64,000 nt of DNA from assembly GCA_018650845.1 (NCBI GenBank), contig JABIFF010000008.1, positions 124,001 to 188,000 of the forward strand. Reading direction: 5' to 3'. This document shows positions 7,153 to 15,187 of this stretch, piece by piece; the first letter of the stretch is position 1; every line of letters begins with the position of its first letter. The notes beneath the pieces are model-generated. The model was given only the letters and a program-made list of their open reading frames with translations. It was not told the origin of the DNA and did no database searches. A program made the translations under genes and the position numbers. Source of the stretch: Chloroflexota bacterium (GTDB lineage Bacteria > Chloroflexota > Dehalococcoidia > Lucifugimonadales > Lucifugimonadaceae).

Positions 7153-7212
7153 TTGGCTCCGCATCAGGCTCAAGCTACGCATGTGAGGTACAGTCCCGCT
7201 GACGTGCTGTAA
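7153..7212 (+). CDS. Micro-ORF copy 3 (19 residues)
   Basis: The TTG at 7153 opens a 19-residue frame, MAPHQAQATHVRYSPADVL, ending at TAA. It matches copies 1 and 2 from about residue 6. Two conservative changes (A to T, A to V) accompany many synonymous ones, such as CGA/CGT/AGG for Arg. It follows the mini-protein stop by two bases. No other gene of the cassette lies downstream; instead there is the inverted tRNA fragment. Confidence 0.42.
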   Translation: MAPHQAQATHVRYSPADVL

Positions 7213-7223
7213 TGGTTTGCTCG

Positions 7224-7247
7224 AATTGATTATGAGTCAACTGCTCT
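7224..7247 (-). repeat. Inverted 24-base copy of the tRNA anticodon arm
   Basis: Read on the minus strand, these 24 bases are identical to 4620-4643 of the tRNA, from the end of the D arm through the anticodon stem-loop. The match stops sharply on both sides. Integrases often recombine in tRNA anticodon arms and leave a partial copy at the far end, but those copies are normally direct repeats. Here the copy is inverted. It marks the end of a 2.6-kb accessory stretch. Confidence 0.6.
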
Positions 7248-7323
7248 CAAACCGGTCATAGTTGCATCACTCCCCATTCAGATACAGCAGCTTTGTCCTC
7301 ATATCTCTGACTACTAGCCTGCT

Positions 7324-7890
7324 CTAGTCGCCCAGTAATGACTGTGTGGTTAGGCGAGCGATTAGATCGGCACATTGTTGTAGGGCGGTCGGGGAATCTG
7401 CGCCTTGGCAAGCCATAATCATGTTGCCGTGGATCACATAATCTCCGTATTTAGAAATTGTGCAGTTAGCGCCTGAACCAGAGTCATTTCCGGCACACAC
7501 TCGGGCCTCTTTGATTCCTTCTTCCCACATGCCTCGACCTGAGACGAGAATGGCGTTTTCGCCGGTTCGTTCTTCAATGAATTCAGTACCGAGTTGTACT
7601 GCATCGTCATGGCTTGGGTAGAACCTGACTTCGTAGTCCTTACGATCGTAGGGATCAACACCCCAGAAACCAAAGTATGCCGCTGTGGCACCTGTGAGCC
7701 CTTCAACATCGAACGTCTTACTCTTTTTGAACTCCACAGCTAAGAGATCGTCCAGTGAATATATCGTGTCGACTGGTGTGATTTTTGAGATGGCCTCTGG
7801 CTCGGCTTCGCCTCCGCACCCGGAAAATATGAGCAGGACCGTCATTAGGGATAATCCGATCAGAGCAATCTTGCTGTTACTCGATTTCAA
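7324..7890 (-). CDS. Predicted lipoprotein, paralog of the one at 3852
   Basis: This 188-residue protein starts at the TTG at 7890, which has AGAAGGAA 8 bases upstream. The signal peptide ends in a lipobox (LIFSGC, Cys at about residue 25). The mature part contains YSLDDLLAVEFKKSK, AAYFGFWG and RFYPSHDDA, matching the landmarks of the lipoprotein at 3852. The C-terminal half has four further Cys residues (VCAG, NCT, ACQG, QCAD) that the paralog only partly shares, so disulfides are possible outside the cell. Function is unknown. Confidence 0.62.
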   Translation of the reverse strand: MKSSNSKIALIGLSLMTVLLIFSGCGGEAEPEAISKITPVDTIYSLDDLLAVEFKKSKTFDVEGLTGATAAYFGFWGVDPYDRKDYEVRFYPSHDDAVQLGTEFIEERTGENAILVSGRGMWEEGIKEARVCAGNDSGSGANCTISKYGDYVIHGNMIMACQGADSPTALQQCADLIARLTTQSLLGD

Positions 7891-8166
7891 TTAACGTTCC
7901 TTCTCAATTGTGCGATCTAGTTAGGCTGGCGTTCGATGCAGGTTGCGACACTAACAAATTTGTGGGCTGTGCAACTCCCTCTGAACCCGCCTTTTTATTC
8001 GGGTGTACTTCAGCGACACTGCAGTGATATTCGCACTGCGGCATTTCGAAAATCACAGTATCGAGTGATGGTTCGCCAACTCAGGTTCTCTACTCTCGTC
8101 GGTATGGCACGCGATTCTTTTGTGTGGCTTCACATTCTGAATACGACGAAAGTCTGAGGTCCTGAG

Positions 8167-8685
8167 ATGAGAACGATTGCTTTAAAAATGGCTGAACGAA
8201 CGCTGCTAGTTGTGGCAATTGCAGGTATCGCCATTTTGGCAATGGCATGCGGTGCCGAGCAGTCGACTTCAATCGTGGACACCGTCGAACCGGAAGAAGC
8301 GGCGTCAGTTTGGGATGGTCCTCTAGTGATCACAACGTCGGAAATCGCTGCTGGTTCGAGCCAAGAAGCAATCGTGATTCGTCAGAAGGCTTTTGTTCAA
8401 GCGATCAGAACTCAGGATGCTGAGGCATACGTCGCTTTGTGTAATCCGACGACGCCGTCGTTCGACGTTAGTGAGGCCGACTTCTTTTTCAACACGGTCT
8501 ACTCTCAAATCACTGACTTATCGGGTTTTGGGCACCGAAATGTCGAGATCCGCATGTACGGCGAGGACAGTGCGAGATCAGATTCCGACATCTTTACTTT
8601 CGACGAGCCAGACGGTGTGAGCATCTCCTACTTCTGGAGCAGGGTCGATGGCGAGTGGTATTCAGATAGCAAGTGCACGTTCTAG
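8167..8685 (+). CDS. Predicted lipoprotein with NTF2-like domain
   Basis: This 172-residue protein has a lipobox (AILAMAC, Cys at about residue 28) after a hydrophobic core. A linker of about 40 residues leads to a domain beginning VIRQKAFVQAIRTQDAEAYVALC and ending in a strand YFWSRVDGEWYSDSKC. A helix followed by a curved sheet ending in WSRVDGEWY is common in the NTF2/SnoaL-like fold, so this is a tentative call. A GAGG site precedes the ATG. It probably binds a small ligand on the outer face, which is inference. Confidence 0.58.
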   Translation: MRTIALKMAERTLLVVAIAGIAILAMACGAEQSTSIVDTVEPEEAASVWDGPLVITTSEIAAGSSQEAIVIRQKAFVQAIRTQDAEAYVALCNPTTPSFDVSEADFFFNTVYSQITDLSGFGHRNVEIRMYGEDSARSDSDIFTFDEPDGVSISYFWSRVDGEWYSDSKCTF

Positions 8686-8739
8686 AAATCACCCCACTTC
8701 CAAGGTGAAATAATTCCAAACGAACCGTGTGATGCTCGC

Positions 8740-9687
8740 CTAATCGAAGGGCGGTAGGTTTACGCCGAGCATTACTCGCAGGTAGTTGACGTTGTGGGCC
8801 AGGTAATCGTCGACTGCTAGATCGAGGTTTCCACCGATAGCGTCGAAGCCGTCATCGCCTTCTCGTGGGCCGTCCATGTCGAACACGACCCAGCCTTTGT
8901 AGTGTCGATCTCGGAGCATTTTCATCACGGCAGGGAAGTCGACGCCTCCGCCGCCCATGTTGTGGTAGACGCTGCCTTCGTTCAGATGCTGTTCTTTTGA
9001 AGGAGTTTCGGTGTTGCCACGGTACTTGGCGTAGGTGTCTTTGAGGTGAACTTCGGCGATGCGAGGTAGGTAGTCGCTCATTAGCTCGACCGCATCGGCA
9101 CCGCCGAGGGTGAGGTGACCGGTATCGGGAGTCATCCACACGTAGTTCGGATCGGTTAGATCGAGCATGGTGCGCACTTCGTGTTCGCGTTCTATCGGAC
9201 CCCATATGTGAGGGTGTGGTGCGAGTCGAACGCCCATCTCGATTGTTTGACGACCGATCTCGTTGAGCGTGTCGGCGACTCTCTTCAGCTCATCTTCTGA
9301 CGTGCCGTTTTCAGGCCGTACGCCCATGTTGCATTTGAACATGTCGCAGCCGAACGGTTGTAAGAAGTCACGAGCAAAGGCAACGTGTTCGGCGATGGTT
9401 TTTGGGATTTCGTTGGGGTCGATGAAGTTGGTCGATTGACCTTTTGCACCGTTCGACACATCGATCAGTGTCACACCGGCTTCATCGAACTTTTCTTTGA
9501 GTGCCAGCGGGTTGGCTCGGTGATCCTCGATCTGCTTAGCGTAGGGCTCGATGCCTTGTAGCCCTAGTGCAGCAATTCGCTTGATTCCCCACTCGATCGG
9601 ATGTCGGGCGTCCCAGAGCGAACTGGTAGAGCCGTACAGAATGTCGGGGTTTTCGGGATCGAGTGGACGATGAGTAACCGCTGGCAT
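8740..9687 (-). CDS. IolE/IolI-like sugar isomerase or dehydratase (AP endonuclease 2 family)
   Basis: This 315-residue TIM-barrel protein starts at the ATG at 9687, which has GGAGAAAG 6 bases upstream. A longer open frame reaches 9837, but it would overlap the next gene. RLAPHPHIW (about residues 154-162), TPDTGHLTLGGAD (186-198), RIAEVHLKD (209-217) and a late GVDFPAVMKML...GWVVFDMD match inosose dehydratase IolE and relatives. The metal ligands are probably D188, H191 and H214. The usual last Glu appears as Asp in VVFDMD. It probably dehydrates or isomerises a keto-inositol or keto-sugar. The substrate is uncertain. Confidence 0.8.
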   Translation of the reverse strand: MPAVTHRPLDPENPDILYGSTSSLWDARHPIEWGIKRIAALGLQGIEPYAKQIEDHRANPLALKEKFDEAGVTLIDVSNGAKGQSTNFIDPNEIPKTIAEHVAFARDFLQPFGCDMFKCNMGVRPENGTSEDELKRVADTLNEIGRQTIEMGVRLAPHPHIWGPIEREHEVRTMLDLTDPNYVWMTPDTGHLTLGGADAVELMSDYLPRIAEVHLKDTYAKYRGNTETPSKEQHLNEGSVYHNMGGGGVDFPAVMKMLRDRHYKGWVVFDMDGPREGDDGFDAIGGNLDLAVDDYLAHNVNYLRVMLGVNLPPFD

Positions 9688-9743
9688 GAGTGCTTTCTCC
9701 GGGTAGTGCTGCTGCGGTGTCGGAGTATAGCTATTGGAGCTGG

Positions 9744-10004
9744 CTAGTGTGCGCTTGAGATTCGTGCTTTGACGCTTCGAATCAGTCCGATGCCCGAAAC
9801 TACAGCCCATACGGCTTCCATCAACAGGAATCCCCACTGGCTATCGATGAGCGCCAATGCTGCGAGGGTTATCGATCCGACAAGGTTGGCTAGTAGGAAC
9901 CATGGCGAGTGTTGCGACAGGATTTTGAACTGAGCGAGGATGTAGGCGATCAGTATTAGGATCGCACCCAGGATTTGAATTATTTGCAGGGATACGTCGT
10001 TCAT
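9744..10004 (-). CDS. Small membrane protein, CBU_0592 family
   Basis: This 86-residue protein has three hydrophobic segments: IIQILGAILILIAYILAQF, FLLANLVGSITLAALALI and FLLMEAVWAVVSGIGLI. Motifs are S-WF-LANLVGS and LMEAVW, as in the small bacterial membrane family named after Coxiella CBU_0592. Function of that family is unknown to me. It is complete and lies between the IolE-like gene and the SGNH hydrolase on the same strand. Confidence 0.72.
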   Translation of the reverse strand: MNDVSLQIIQILGAILILIAYILAQFKILSQHSPWFLLANLVGSITLAALALIDSQWGFLLMEAVWAVVSGIGLIRSVKARISSAH

Positions 10005-10060
10005 GAAGGGTTAGAGGCGAGATGGTTTGCGAAGAGTTTCTCGGGGTGCAAAGGCAGCGA

Positions 10061-10642
10061 TTACTTCGAGTTGAGGTACTCGATGATTTGGTTGCAGATG
10101 AACAGGTGCCCACGACTGTTGAAGTGGAGTCCGTCTTCAAAGATGAATTCTTTGAACCGCTCACTAGTGATCATTCCGAAAATGTCGATCACATCTATGC
10201 CGGCGTCTCGAGCCGTTTCTTCGCCCAGCTTCACGTAGCTTTGAGTTAGCTGTGGATCGAGGCTTCGCATTTCGTAGTCGACTGGATATTGGGTGAGATA
10301 CACAACATCACCAACTGATTTCGTTTCGCTGAGGATCGTTTTTAGCGACTCGGCATGCCGTTCTAGCGGAACACGGATTTCGGGTTTATCGTCGACGATA
10401 CGCGGTACATCGTTTATTCCAAGAGTGACCAATGAAAGCGGATTCGTGCGAGCTTTCATGTCGTCTATCACACCTGAAAGTCGAGCGATCATCACGTCGG
10501 TAGTATCGCCGCCTATGCCGTGATTTATGGCTGATCCGGAGCCGGTGTCTTGCAAGAATCGGTCTAGCCTAGCTACGAACCCGCCTTCGTCGTCTTTTGC
10601 GCCTGCTGCTGTGCTCGCACCGAAACTGTATGCCGTGATCAT
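10061..10642 (-). CDS. SGNH/GDSL-family hydrolase
   Basis: This 193-residue protein has the four SGNH blocks. FGAST near residue 8 carries the Ser nucleophile (S10), HGIGGDT near 42 the block II Gly, and LGIND the block III Asn. DGLHFNSRGH at about 170-179 carries the catalytic Asp and His. It is an esterase, lipase or acetylhydrolase acting on an unknown substrate. No signal peptide is visible, so it is probably cytoplasmic. It is about 55 bases from the next gene on the same strand, so the two may share a transcript. Confidence 0.85.
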   Translation of the reverse strand: MITAYSFGASTAAGAKDDEGGFVARLDRFLQDTGSGSAINHGIGGDTTDVMIARLSGVIDDMKARTNPLSLVTLGINDVPRIVDDKPEIRVPLERHAESLKTILSETKSVGDVVYLTQYPVDYEMRSLDPQLTQSYVKLGEETARDAGIDVIDIFGMITSERFKEFIFEDGLHFNSRGHLFICNQIIEYLNSK

Positions 10643-10767
10643 TGTTCGTTCGATTCCTTAGTTTGCCGATTGATTTCGTAAGGTGAATTGCTCGTTCTCA
10701 GATTGTGGATTTGAGTGATTTCGAATCAGGACGAGATTTTGGCATTGGCATGTTACCTAAGTGAAGA

Positions 10768-11058
10768 TTGGCTGTGGCGATCGGTGATTCGTTGCGCCAA
10801 ACTATCGGAATGAAAATTTCCGACATGAAAGGGCTTGGACCGAAATCATCCGAACGGCTCGCTGCTGTTGGAATCGAAACGTCTGAGCAGCTTGAAGAAC
10901 TTGGAGCGGTTGGTACCTATCGTCTTTTGCAAGACGCTTTTCCCGATTGGGTGAGTCTCAACATGCTGTGGGGAATGCAGGCGGCGTTGATGGAAATCGA
11001 CTGGCGACAACTGCCAGAAGAGTTGAAGGACCAGCTACTAACCGATCTTGAATCTTAG
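10768..11058 (+). CDS. TfoX C-terminal domain protein
   Basis: This small protein has 96 residues from the TTG at 10768, or 82 from the ATG at 10810. The domain covers almost all of it: ISDMKGLGPKSSERLAAVGI, EQLEELGAVGTYRLLQ, VSLNMLWGMQAAL, DWRQLPEELKDQLL. These are the landmarks of the TfoX C-terminal domain, a helix-hairpin-helix-like fold. In Gammaproteobacteria TfoX is a competence regulator. Stand-alone C-terminal domains are common and their role is not known. The start is uncertain because neither site has a strong ribosome site. Confidence 0.78.
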   Translation: MAVAIGDSLRQTIGMKISDMKGLGPKSSERLAAVGIETSEQLEELGAVGTYRLLQDAFPDWVSLNMLWGMQAALMEIDWRQLPEELKDQLLTDLES

Positions 11059-11173
11059 GCAATGGATAGCAGTGTTTAGGTTCGTGGGGTGATATTGTGC
11101 GTCCGCAGATCAAGTGATCGCCGCATATGAACTCGAACGTTACGTTCCCAATTTACGAAAGATCGTTTAAAAG

Positions 11174-11788
11174 ATGATTCACGAGTTTCGAACTTACGAT
11201 CTCAAACCCGGTTCTCTAGGTAAGTACTACGAGAACACCGCTCCGATGATGGAGAAAAGGTTGGAGTATTCACCTCTGGTCGGATATTTTCACACTGAGG
11301 TCGGGCCACTGAACCGAGTGCTTCACATCTGGGAGTACGACGATCTGAACCAGCGTGCCGACGTCCGATCAAAAGTGATTTCTGATGGCATTTGGCCGCC
11401 TCCAAACAAGGGGATCGTAGAGAACCAGCAGGTCGATATTTTCATGCCCGCGCCGTTCATGCCTTCGTTTGATCGAGAGCGAACGATAGGTCCGTTGTTC
11501 GAACTTAGGATGTACCGATACCCGGTTGGAGCGATTCCAAAAGTTTACGAAGCGTGGGCGCCAAAGATCGAAGCCCGAATGGAGCTCGCTCAGCCTGTTG
11601 GTATTTGGTCGTCCGATATTGGTGGTGCGAATCAATTGGCGCACATGTGGGCTTACGAAAGCTTTGAGCATCGAACCGAGGCTAGAGCTAAATTCGCCTC
11701 GATTGGCTGGCCACCGAACGCTGGAGTTGCTCCGCTCACAATGCAAAACATGCTGATGCTTGCGGCTGATTTCTCGCCGATTCAATAA
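11174..11788 (+). CDS. NIPSNAP-family protein with two domains
   Basis: This 204-residue protein is a tandem of two ferredoxin-like NIPSNAP domains. The first begins IHEFRTYDLKPGSLGKYYE with HIWEYDDLNQRADVR. The second, from about residue 106, reads LFELRMYRYPVGAIPKVYEAW with AHMWAYESFEHRTEAR. Both domains carry the (I/L)xExRxY start and the (I/M)WxY...RxxxR end of the family. NIPSNAP proteins are often near catabolic oxidoreductases, as here beside an SDR 21 bases downstream. Its biochemical role is unknown. Confidence 0.82.
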   Translation: MIHEFRTYDLKPGSLGKYYENTAPMMEKRLEYSPLVGYFHTEVGPLNRVLHIWEYDDLNQRADVRSKVISDGIWPPPNKGIVENQQVDIFMPAPFMPSFDRERTIGPLFELRMYRYPVGAIPKVYEAWAPKIEARMELAQPVGIWSSDIGGANQLAHMWAYESFEHRTEARAKFASIGWPPNAGVAPLTMQNMLMLAADFSPIQ

Positions 11789-11809
11789 TCGTTATTTAGG
11801 AGTTCTGGT

Positions 11810-12622
11810 TTGTCTCACCCATTATTCGATCTGAGTGGTCGCGTTGCGATGGTTTCCGGTGGTGCTAGCGGAATGGGACGCCAGATGGCGCTCGGTTTCG
11901 CTGAGGCGGGTGCCGATATCGTACTTGCTGATATTAATTTGGCTGGTGCGAAAGTGACGGCAGGGGAGATCGAATCGCTCGGCAGGCGAGCGGTAGCGGT
12001 CGAATGCAACGTTTCGGATATCGAGCAGATTAGGGCGTTGTACGCAACGATCGATTCTGAGTTTGGTCGGATCGATGTCGTTGGCAACGTGGCGGGTGAG
12101 GGGCACATGGGCCGACCCGAGGAGATGCCTGTGGAGAAGTTGCAGGAGGTTCTTCAAAATCTGGTCGTTGGACGTTTTGCGTCTTGCCAAGAAGCCGGTC
12201 GGCGAATGTTGAAGCAGGGCAAAGGTTCGATTATCAACTTTGGATCGATTGGTGGCTGGAATTCGCTTGGGCGAGGTCATACGCCGTACGGAATGGCGAT
12301 GGGGGCTGGCATTCAGATGACTCGGGAGCTATCGACCGAATGGGCGTCGCGCGGCGTCAGAGTGAACGCAATTTTGCCGGCGCAGGTTTGGAACGAAGGG
12401 CTGCGGAAGAGAGTTGCTGAGGTTCCTGAATTGGAAGATACGTTCTTGGGTGGTATTCCAATGGGGCGACTCGGTAATCCGGAAGAGATCAAAGGTCCAG
12501 CGATTTTCTTGGCATCAGACGCTTCAAGCTTCGTAACTGGGGCTATTCTGCCTATGGACGGTGGGAATATAGCGCTGAACGCCGGTGGGACTTACCCGGG
12601 AAGTCCGAGAGCGTACGCGTAA
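11810..12622 (+). CDS. SDR-family protein lacking the catalytic Lys
   Basis: This 270-residue protein starts at a TTG with AGGAG 7 bases upstream. The Rossmann start is GGASGMGRQMAL (TGxxxGxG type) with D-rich VLADIN. It reads GNVAGEG where classical SDRs have NNAG. Ser is present in NFGSIGG and Tyr in TPYGMAMGAG. At the YxxxK position the sequence is Y-G-M-A-M, so Lys is replaced by Met. The C-terminal SFVTGAILPMDGG is normal. The loss of Lys should weaken or change the usual hydride-transfer chemistry. It may be a divergent enzyme or a non-catalytic paralog. It probably shares a transcript with the NIPSNAP gene. Confidence 0.85.
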   Translation: MSHPLFDLSGRVAMVSGGASGMGRQMALGFAEAGADIVLADINLAGAKVTAGEIESLGRRAVAVECNVSDIEQIRALYATIDSEFGRIDVVGNVAGEGHMGRPEEMPVEKLQEVLQNLVVGRFASCQEAGRRMLKQGKGSIINFGSIGGWNSLGRGHTPYGMAMGAGIQMTRELSTEWASRGVRVNAILPAQVWNEGLRKRVAEVPELEDTFLGGIPMGRLGNPEEIKGPAIFLASDASSFVTGAILPMDGGNIALNAGGTYPGSPRAYA

Positions 12623-12652
12623 GCACTGGATTCGCTTCGAAACGACTAACTG

Positions 12653-14914
12653 TTATTCAGCCGGTTCTAGCTCGCGTTCCATATGCAGGCGAACCATTCG
12701 AATTTCCTCGTAGGAAAAGTCGTCACCGAGCTTTTCTTTTACTGGTGAGAGATATCCGCTGTCATCGGCTTTTAAGGCGTTCTGGATGATTTCAATTTTG
12801 TCGGGAGCTGGTAGCAGCTGTTCGAGATTGAAATCCGGTTCTGCGTGAGCGATCTTCTCAAGATGAGAAACGATTGTTTTGGATGCGTAGCCACGTTCAG
12901 TGGCTATTTCATCGACACTGAATCCTTCAGTAAATAAACGCTTGGTCTCATTGAGACTTCGACTGAGCGTAGGACGACCATTTGCCGTTGCTTTGCGAGA
13001 AGACTTTCGGCGTTTCCGGCGAGGTGCTCCGATTTTTTCACGTGGTGAAAGATCGTGCTGTTTACAGTAGTCGACGATAGTCTCAATGAATCGTTCTCCG
13101 AATTTATTGAGCTTGTTTGTTCCAACACCGGATATCGCACTGAAGCTATCGAGAGAATTAGGCATGTAGTACGCCATCTCACGTAACGGCACGTCGCCAA
13201 AAATGACGTACGCCGGAACATTTCGTTCATCGGCTATTTGTTTCCTGAGCAACCTAAGTTCAGCGAAAAGATTTGGATCGAAATCGAGATTATTGCTATC
13301 TGAACTGTCACCCAAGGAAAGGTTAGTCGGCTGTTCGATTGCCATCGGCATACGAGAAAGAGTCAAGGTGTCCCTGTTGTTCAGGAACGTACGCCCGAGC
13401 GAACTAACGGCGAGCGTTCGATATTCACCCGGAGTGATTGTGATGAAGCCTTCATCCTGAAGCAGACCGACTGTCTCCTTGAGTTCATCGTCTGTTAGGT
13501 CGGCTGCTATTCCATGTACCGAGAGCTGATCGTGTTCGAGTTCTCGTATTCGTTTCGCTCGGGAACCACGAAGCACGTCGACGACGTGCTTGGCGCCGAA
13601 TCGTTCACCGGTTCGGATGATAGTTGAAAGGATCTTTTGGCTGATCTCAGTGGCGTCGAATTCTTCTTTGACGGAGACACAAACGTCGCAGCCACCACAA
13701 CCTGCCGATTCTTCGTTGGCATCATTCGATCTCGCAACGGCGGCATTCACTGGGCTCTCATCGCCAAAATAACTCAGCATGTATCGCCGTCGGCAGGTAC
13801 GAAGCTCGCTGTATTCGACCATCGCCGAAAGCTTGTCGGAAGCGTGTTCGCGCTCAGTTGGGTCTTCGATCTGATTTATAAAGAAATCCTGCTTGACCCG
13901 ATCGCCATACGTATAGAACAACACACACTCGCTAGGTAGTCCGTCACGACCAGCTCGACCAGTTTCCTGGTAGTAGCCTTCGAGTGATTTTGAGAGGTTG
14001 TAGTGAACAACGAGTCGAACGTCAGGTTTGTCGATACCCATCCCGAAAGCGATTGTCGCAACGATGATTTCGACTTCGTCTTTGATGAATCGTTCTTGGG
14101 TTTCTCGACGAAGCGATGTTTCGAGACCAGCGTGATAGGGAGCCGCCGAGAATCCTTGTTGGGCAAGATCGTAGGCAAGATTTTCGGTCTCTTTACGAGA
14201 GAAGCAGTAGATGATTGCCGATTCGTTTTTGTGTTTGTTCAGCAAGCCAACTAGTGAATCAAACGCACGTTGTTTGGGGCGAACGGAATACGCTAGATTC
14301 GGCCGATTGAAGCTGGATACAAACCACTTGCTATCGACAAGTTGCAGCTGCTCGGCGATGTCACGCCGCACTTCTTCAGTGGCTGTGGCTGTTAGCGCTA
14401 TTAGTGAGATGTCTGGAAGATTTTGGCGTAGATTCTTGAGATTGCGGTAGTCAGGTCGAAAATCGTGACCCCACTCAGAAATACAGTGAGCTTCATCGAT
14501 TGCGATAAGGCTCGGTGGTTGTGCTTTCAGGAAATTACGGAATCTGCCGGTGGCGATTCGTTCTGGAGCAACGTACAGAATTTTGATCTCACCGTTGGCG
14601 GTACTCGTTAGTATCTGCTCGTTTTCTTCAGGTGAGAGAGTGCTGTTCACGAAGGCTGCTGCAATGCCGTTGGCTCGCAGGGCGTCGACTTGGTCTTTCA
14701 TCAGCGCTATTAGCGGGGAAACGACCATCGTGTAGCCGTCTCGGCAGAGTGCTGGCAGTTGGTAACAGAGCGACTTTCCTGCACCAGTGGGCATGAGGAC
14801 GAGTGAATCGTTACCAGACATCACGTTCGAGACAATGTCTTCCTGAAGAGGAAGGAATTGATCGAAACCAAAGCGAGTTTTCAGTATGGATAGGATGTCG
14901 GTTTCAGTCGTCAT
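12653..14914 (-). CDS. recQ: ATP-dependent DNA helicase RecQ
   Basis: This 753-residue protein is a full RecQ. It has Walker A TGAGKS (about 43-48), the DEAH box ID-EAHCISEWGHDFRPDY (139-156) and motif V/VI TIAFGMGIDKPDVR with QETGRAGRDG. The RecQ zinc cluster is CRRRYMLSYFGDES plus CGGCDVC (about 375-415), and an HRDC-like segment IADERNVPAYVIF lies near 575. A C-terminal helix-turn-helix extension (LSRSLNETKRLFTEGFSVDEIATERGYA) completes it. It unwinds DNA 3'-5' in recombination and repair. Family length is normal for RecQ with HRDC plus an added C-terminal domain. The gene stands alone. Confidence 0.95.
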   Translation of the reverse strand: MTTETDILSILKTRFGFDQFLPLQEDIVSNVMSGNDSLVLMPTGAGKSLCYQLPALCRDGYTMVVSPLIALMKDQVDALRANGIAAAFVNSTLSPEENEQILTSTANGEIKILYVAPERIATGRFRNFLKAQPPSLIAIDEAHCISEWGHDFRPDYRNLKNLRQNLPDISLIALTATATEEVRRDIAEQLQLVDSKWFVSSFNRPNLAYSVRPKQRAFDSLVGLLNKHKNESAIIYCFSRKETENLAYDLAQQGFSAAPYHAGLETSLRRETQERFIKDEVEIIVATIAFGMGIDKPDVRLVVHYNLSKSLEGYYQETGRAGRDGLPSECVLFYTYGDRVKQDFFINQIEDPTEREHASDKLSAMVEYSELRTCRRRYMLSYFGDESPVNAAVARSNDANEESAGCGGCDVCVSVKEEFDATEISQKILSTIIRTGERFGAKHVVDVLRGSRAKRIRELEHDQLSVHGIAADLTDDELKETVGLLQDEGFITITPGEYRTLAVSSLGRTFLNNRDTLTLSRMPMAIEQPTNLSLGDSSDSNNLDFDPNLFAELRLLRKQIADERNVPAYVIFGDVPLREMAYYMPNSLDSFSAISGVGTNKLNKFGERFIETIVDYCKQHDLSPREKIGAPRRKRRKSSRKATANGRPTLSRSLNETKRLFTEGFSVDEIATERGYASKTIVSHLEKIAHAEPDFNLEQLLPAPDKIEIIQNALKADDSGYLSPVKEKLGDDFSYEEIRMVRLHMERELEPAE

Positions 14915-15187
14915 GCGTGAGGCGTGCTTCTTTAGGCCAATTTTATTGAGTGAAGGGCGAGATGTCTGAGTATTGAACGTTCAATTGTGAACTATTCCCG
15001 CGGGAACTCCCAATATGCGTTGGCACAATCGTTGGCATCTGGCATCTGAGATCGCCTATCGAGATATTCGAACTGTCTTCAACAGCCGGAGCCAGCCAAT
15101 ATTCGAAGAGACAGGCATACAATTCGCCCTCTGAATTCACTGGGAAGCAATTGCAGTGAACAAAAATAATCGTAACGGAGACATTCA

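Noticed and set aside
7936-8157. A 73-codon plus-strand frame between the two lipoproteins
   Set aside because: Its composition is not protein-like, it lacks a ribosome site and it covers an ordinary promoter spacer.
9688-9837. N-terminal extension of the IolE-like protein
   Set aside because: It overlaps the CBU_0592-family gene, and the ATG at 9687 has GGAGAAAG at the right distance.
14915-15187. Minus-strand frames before the M81 gene
   Set aside because: No recognisable content and no ribosome sites; it is a spacer between divergent genes.
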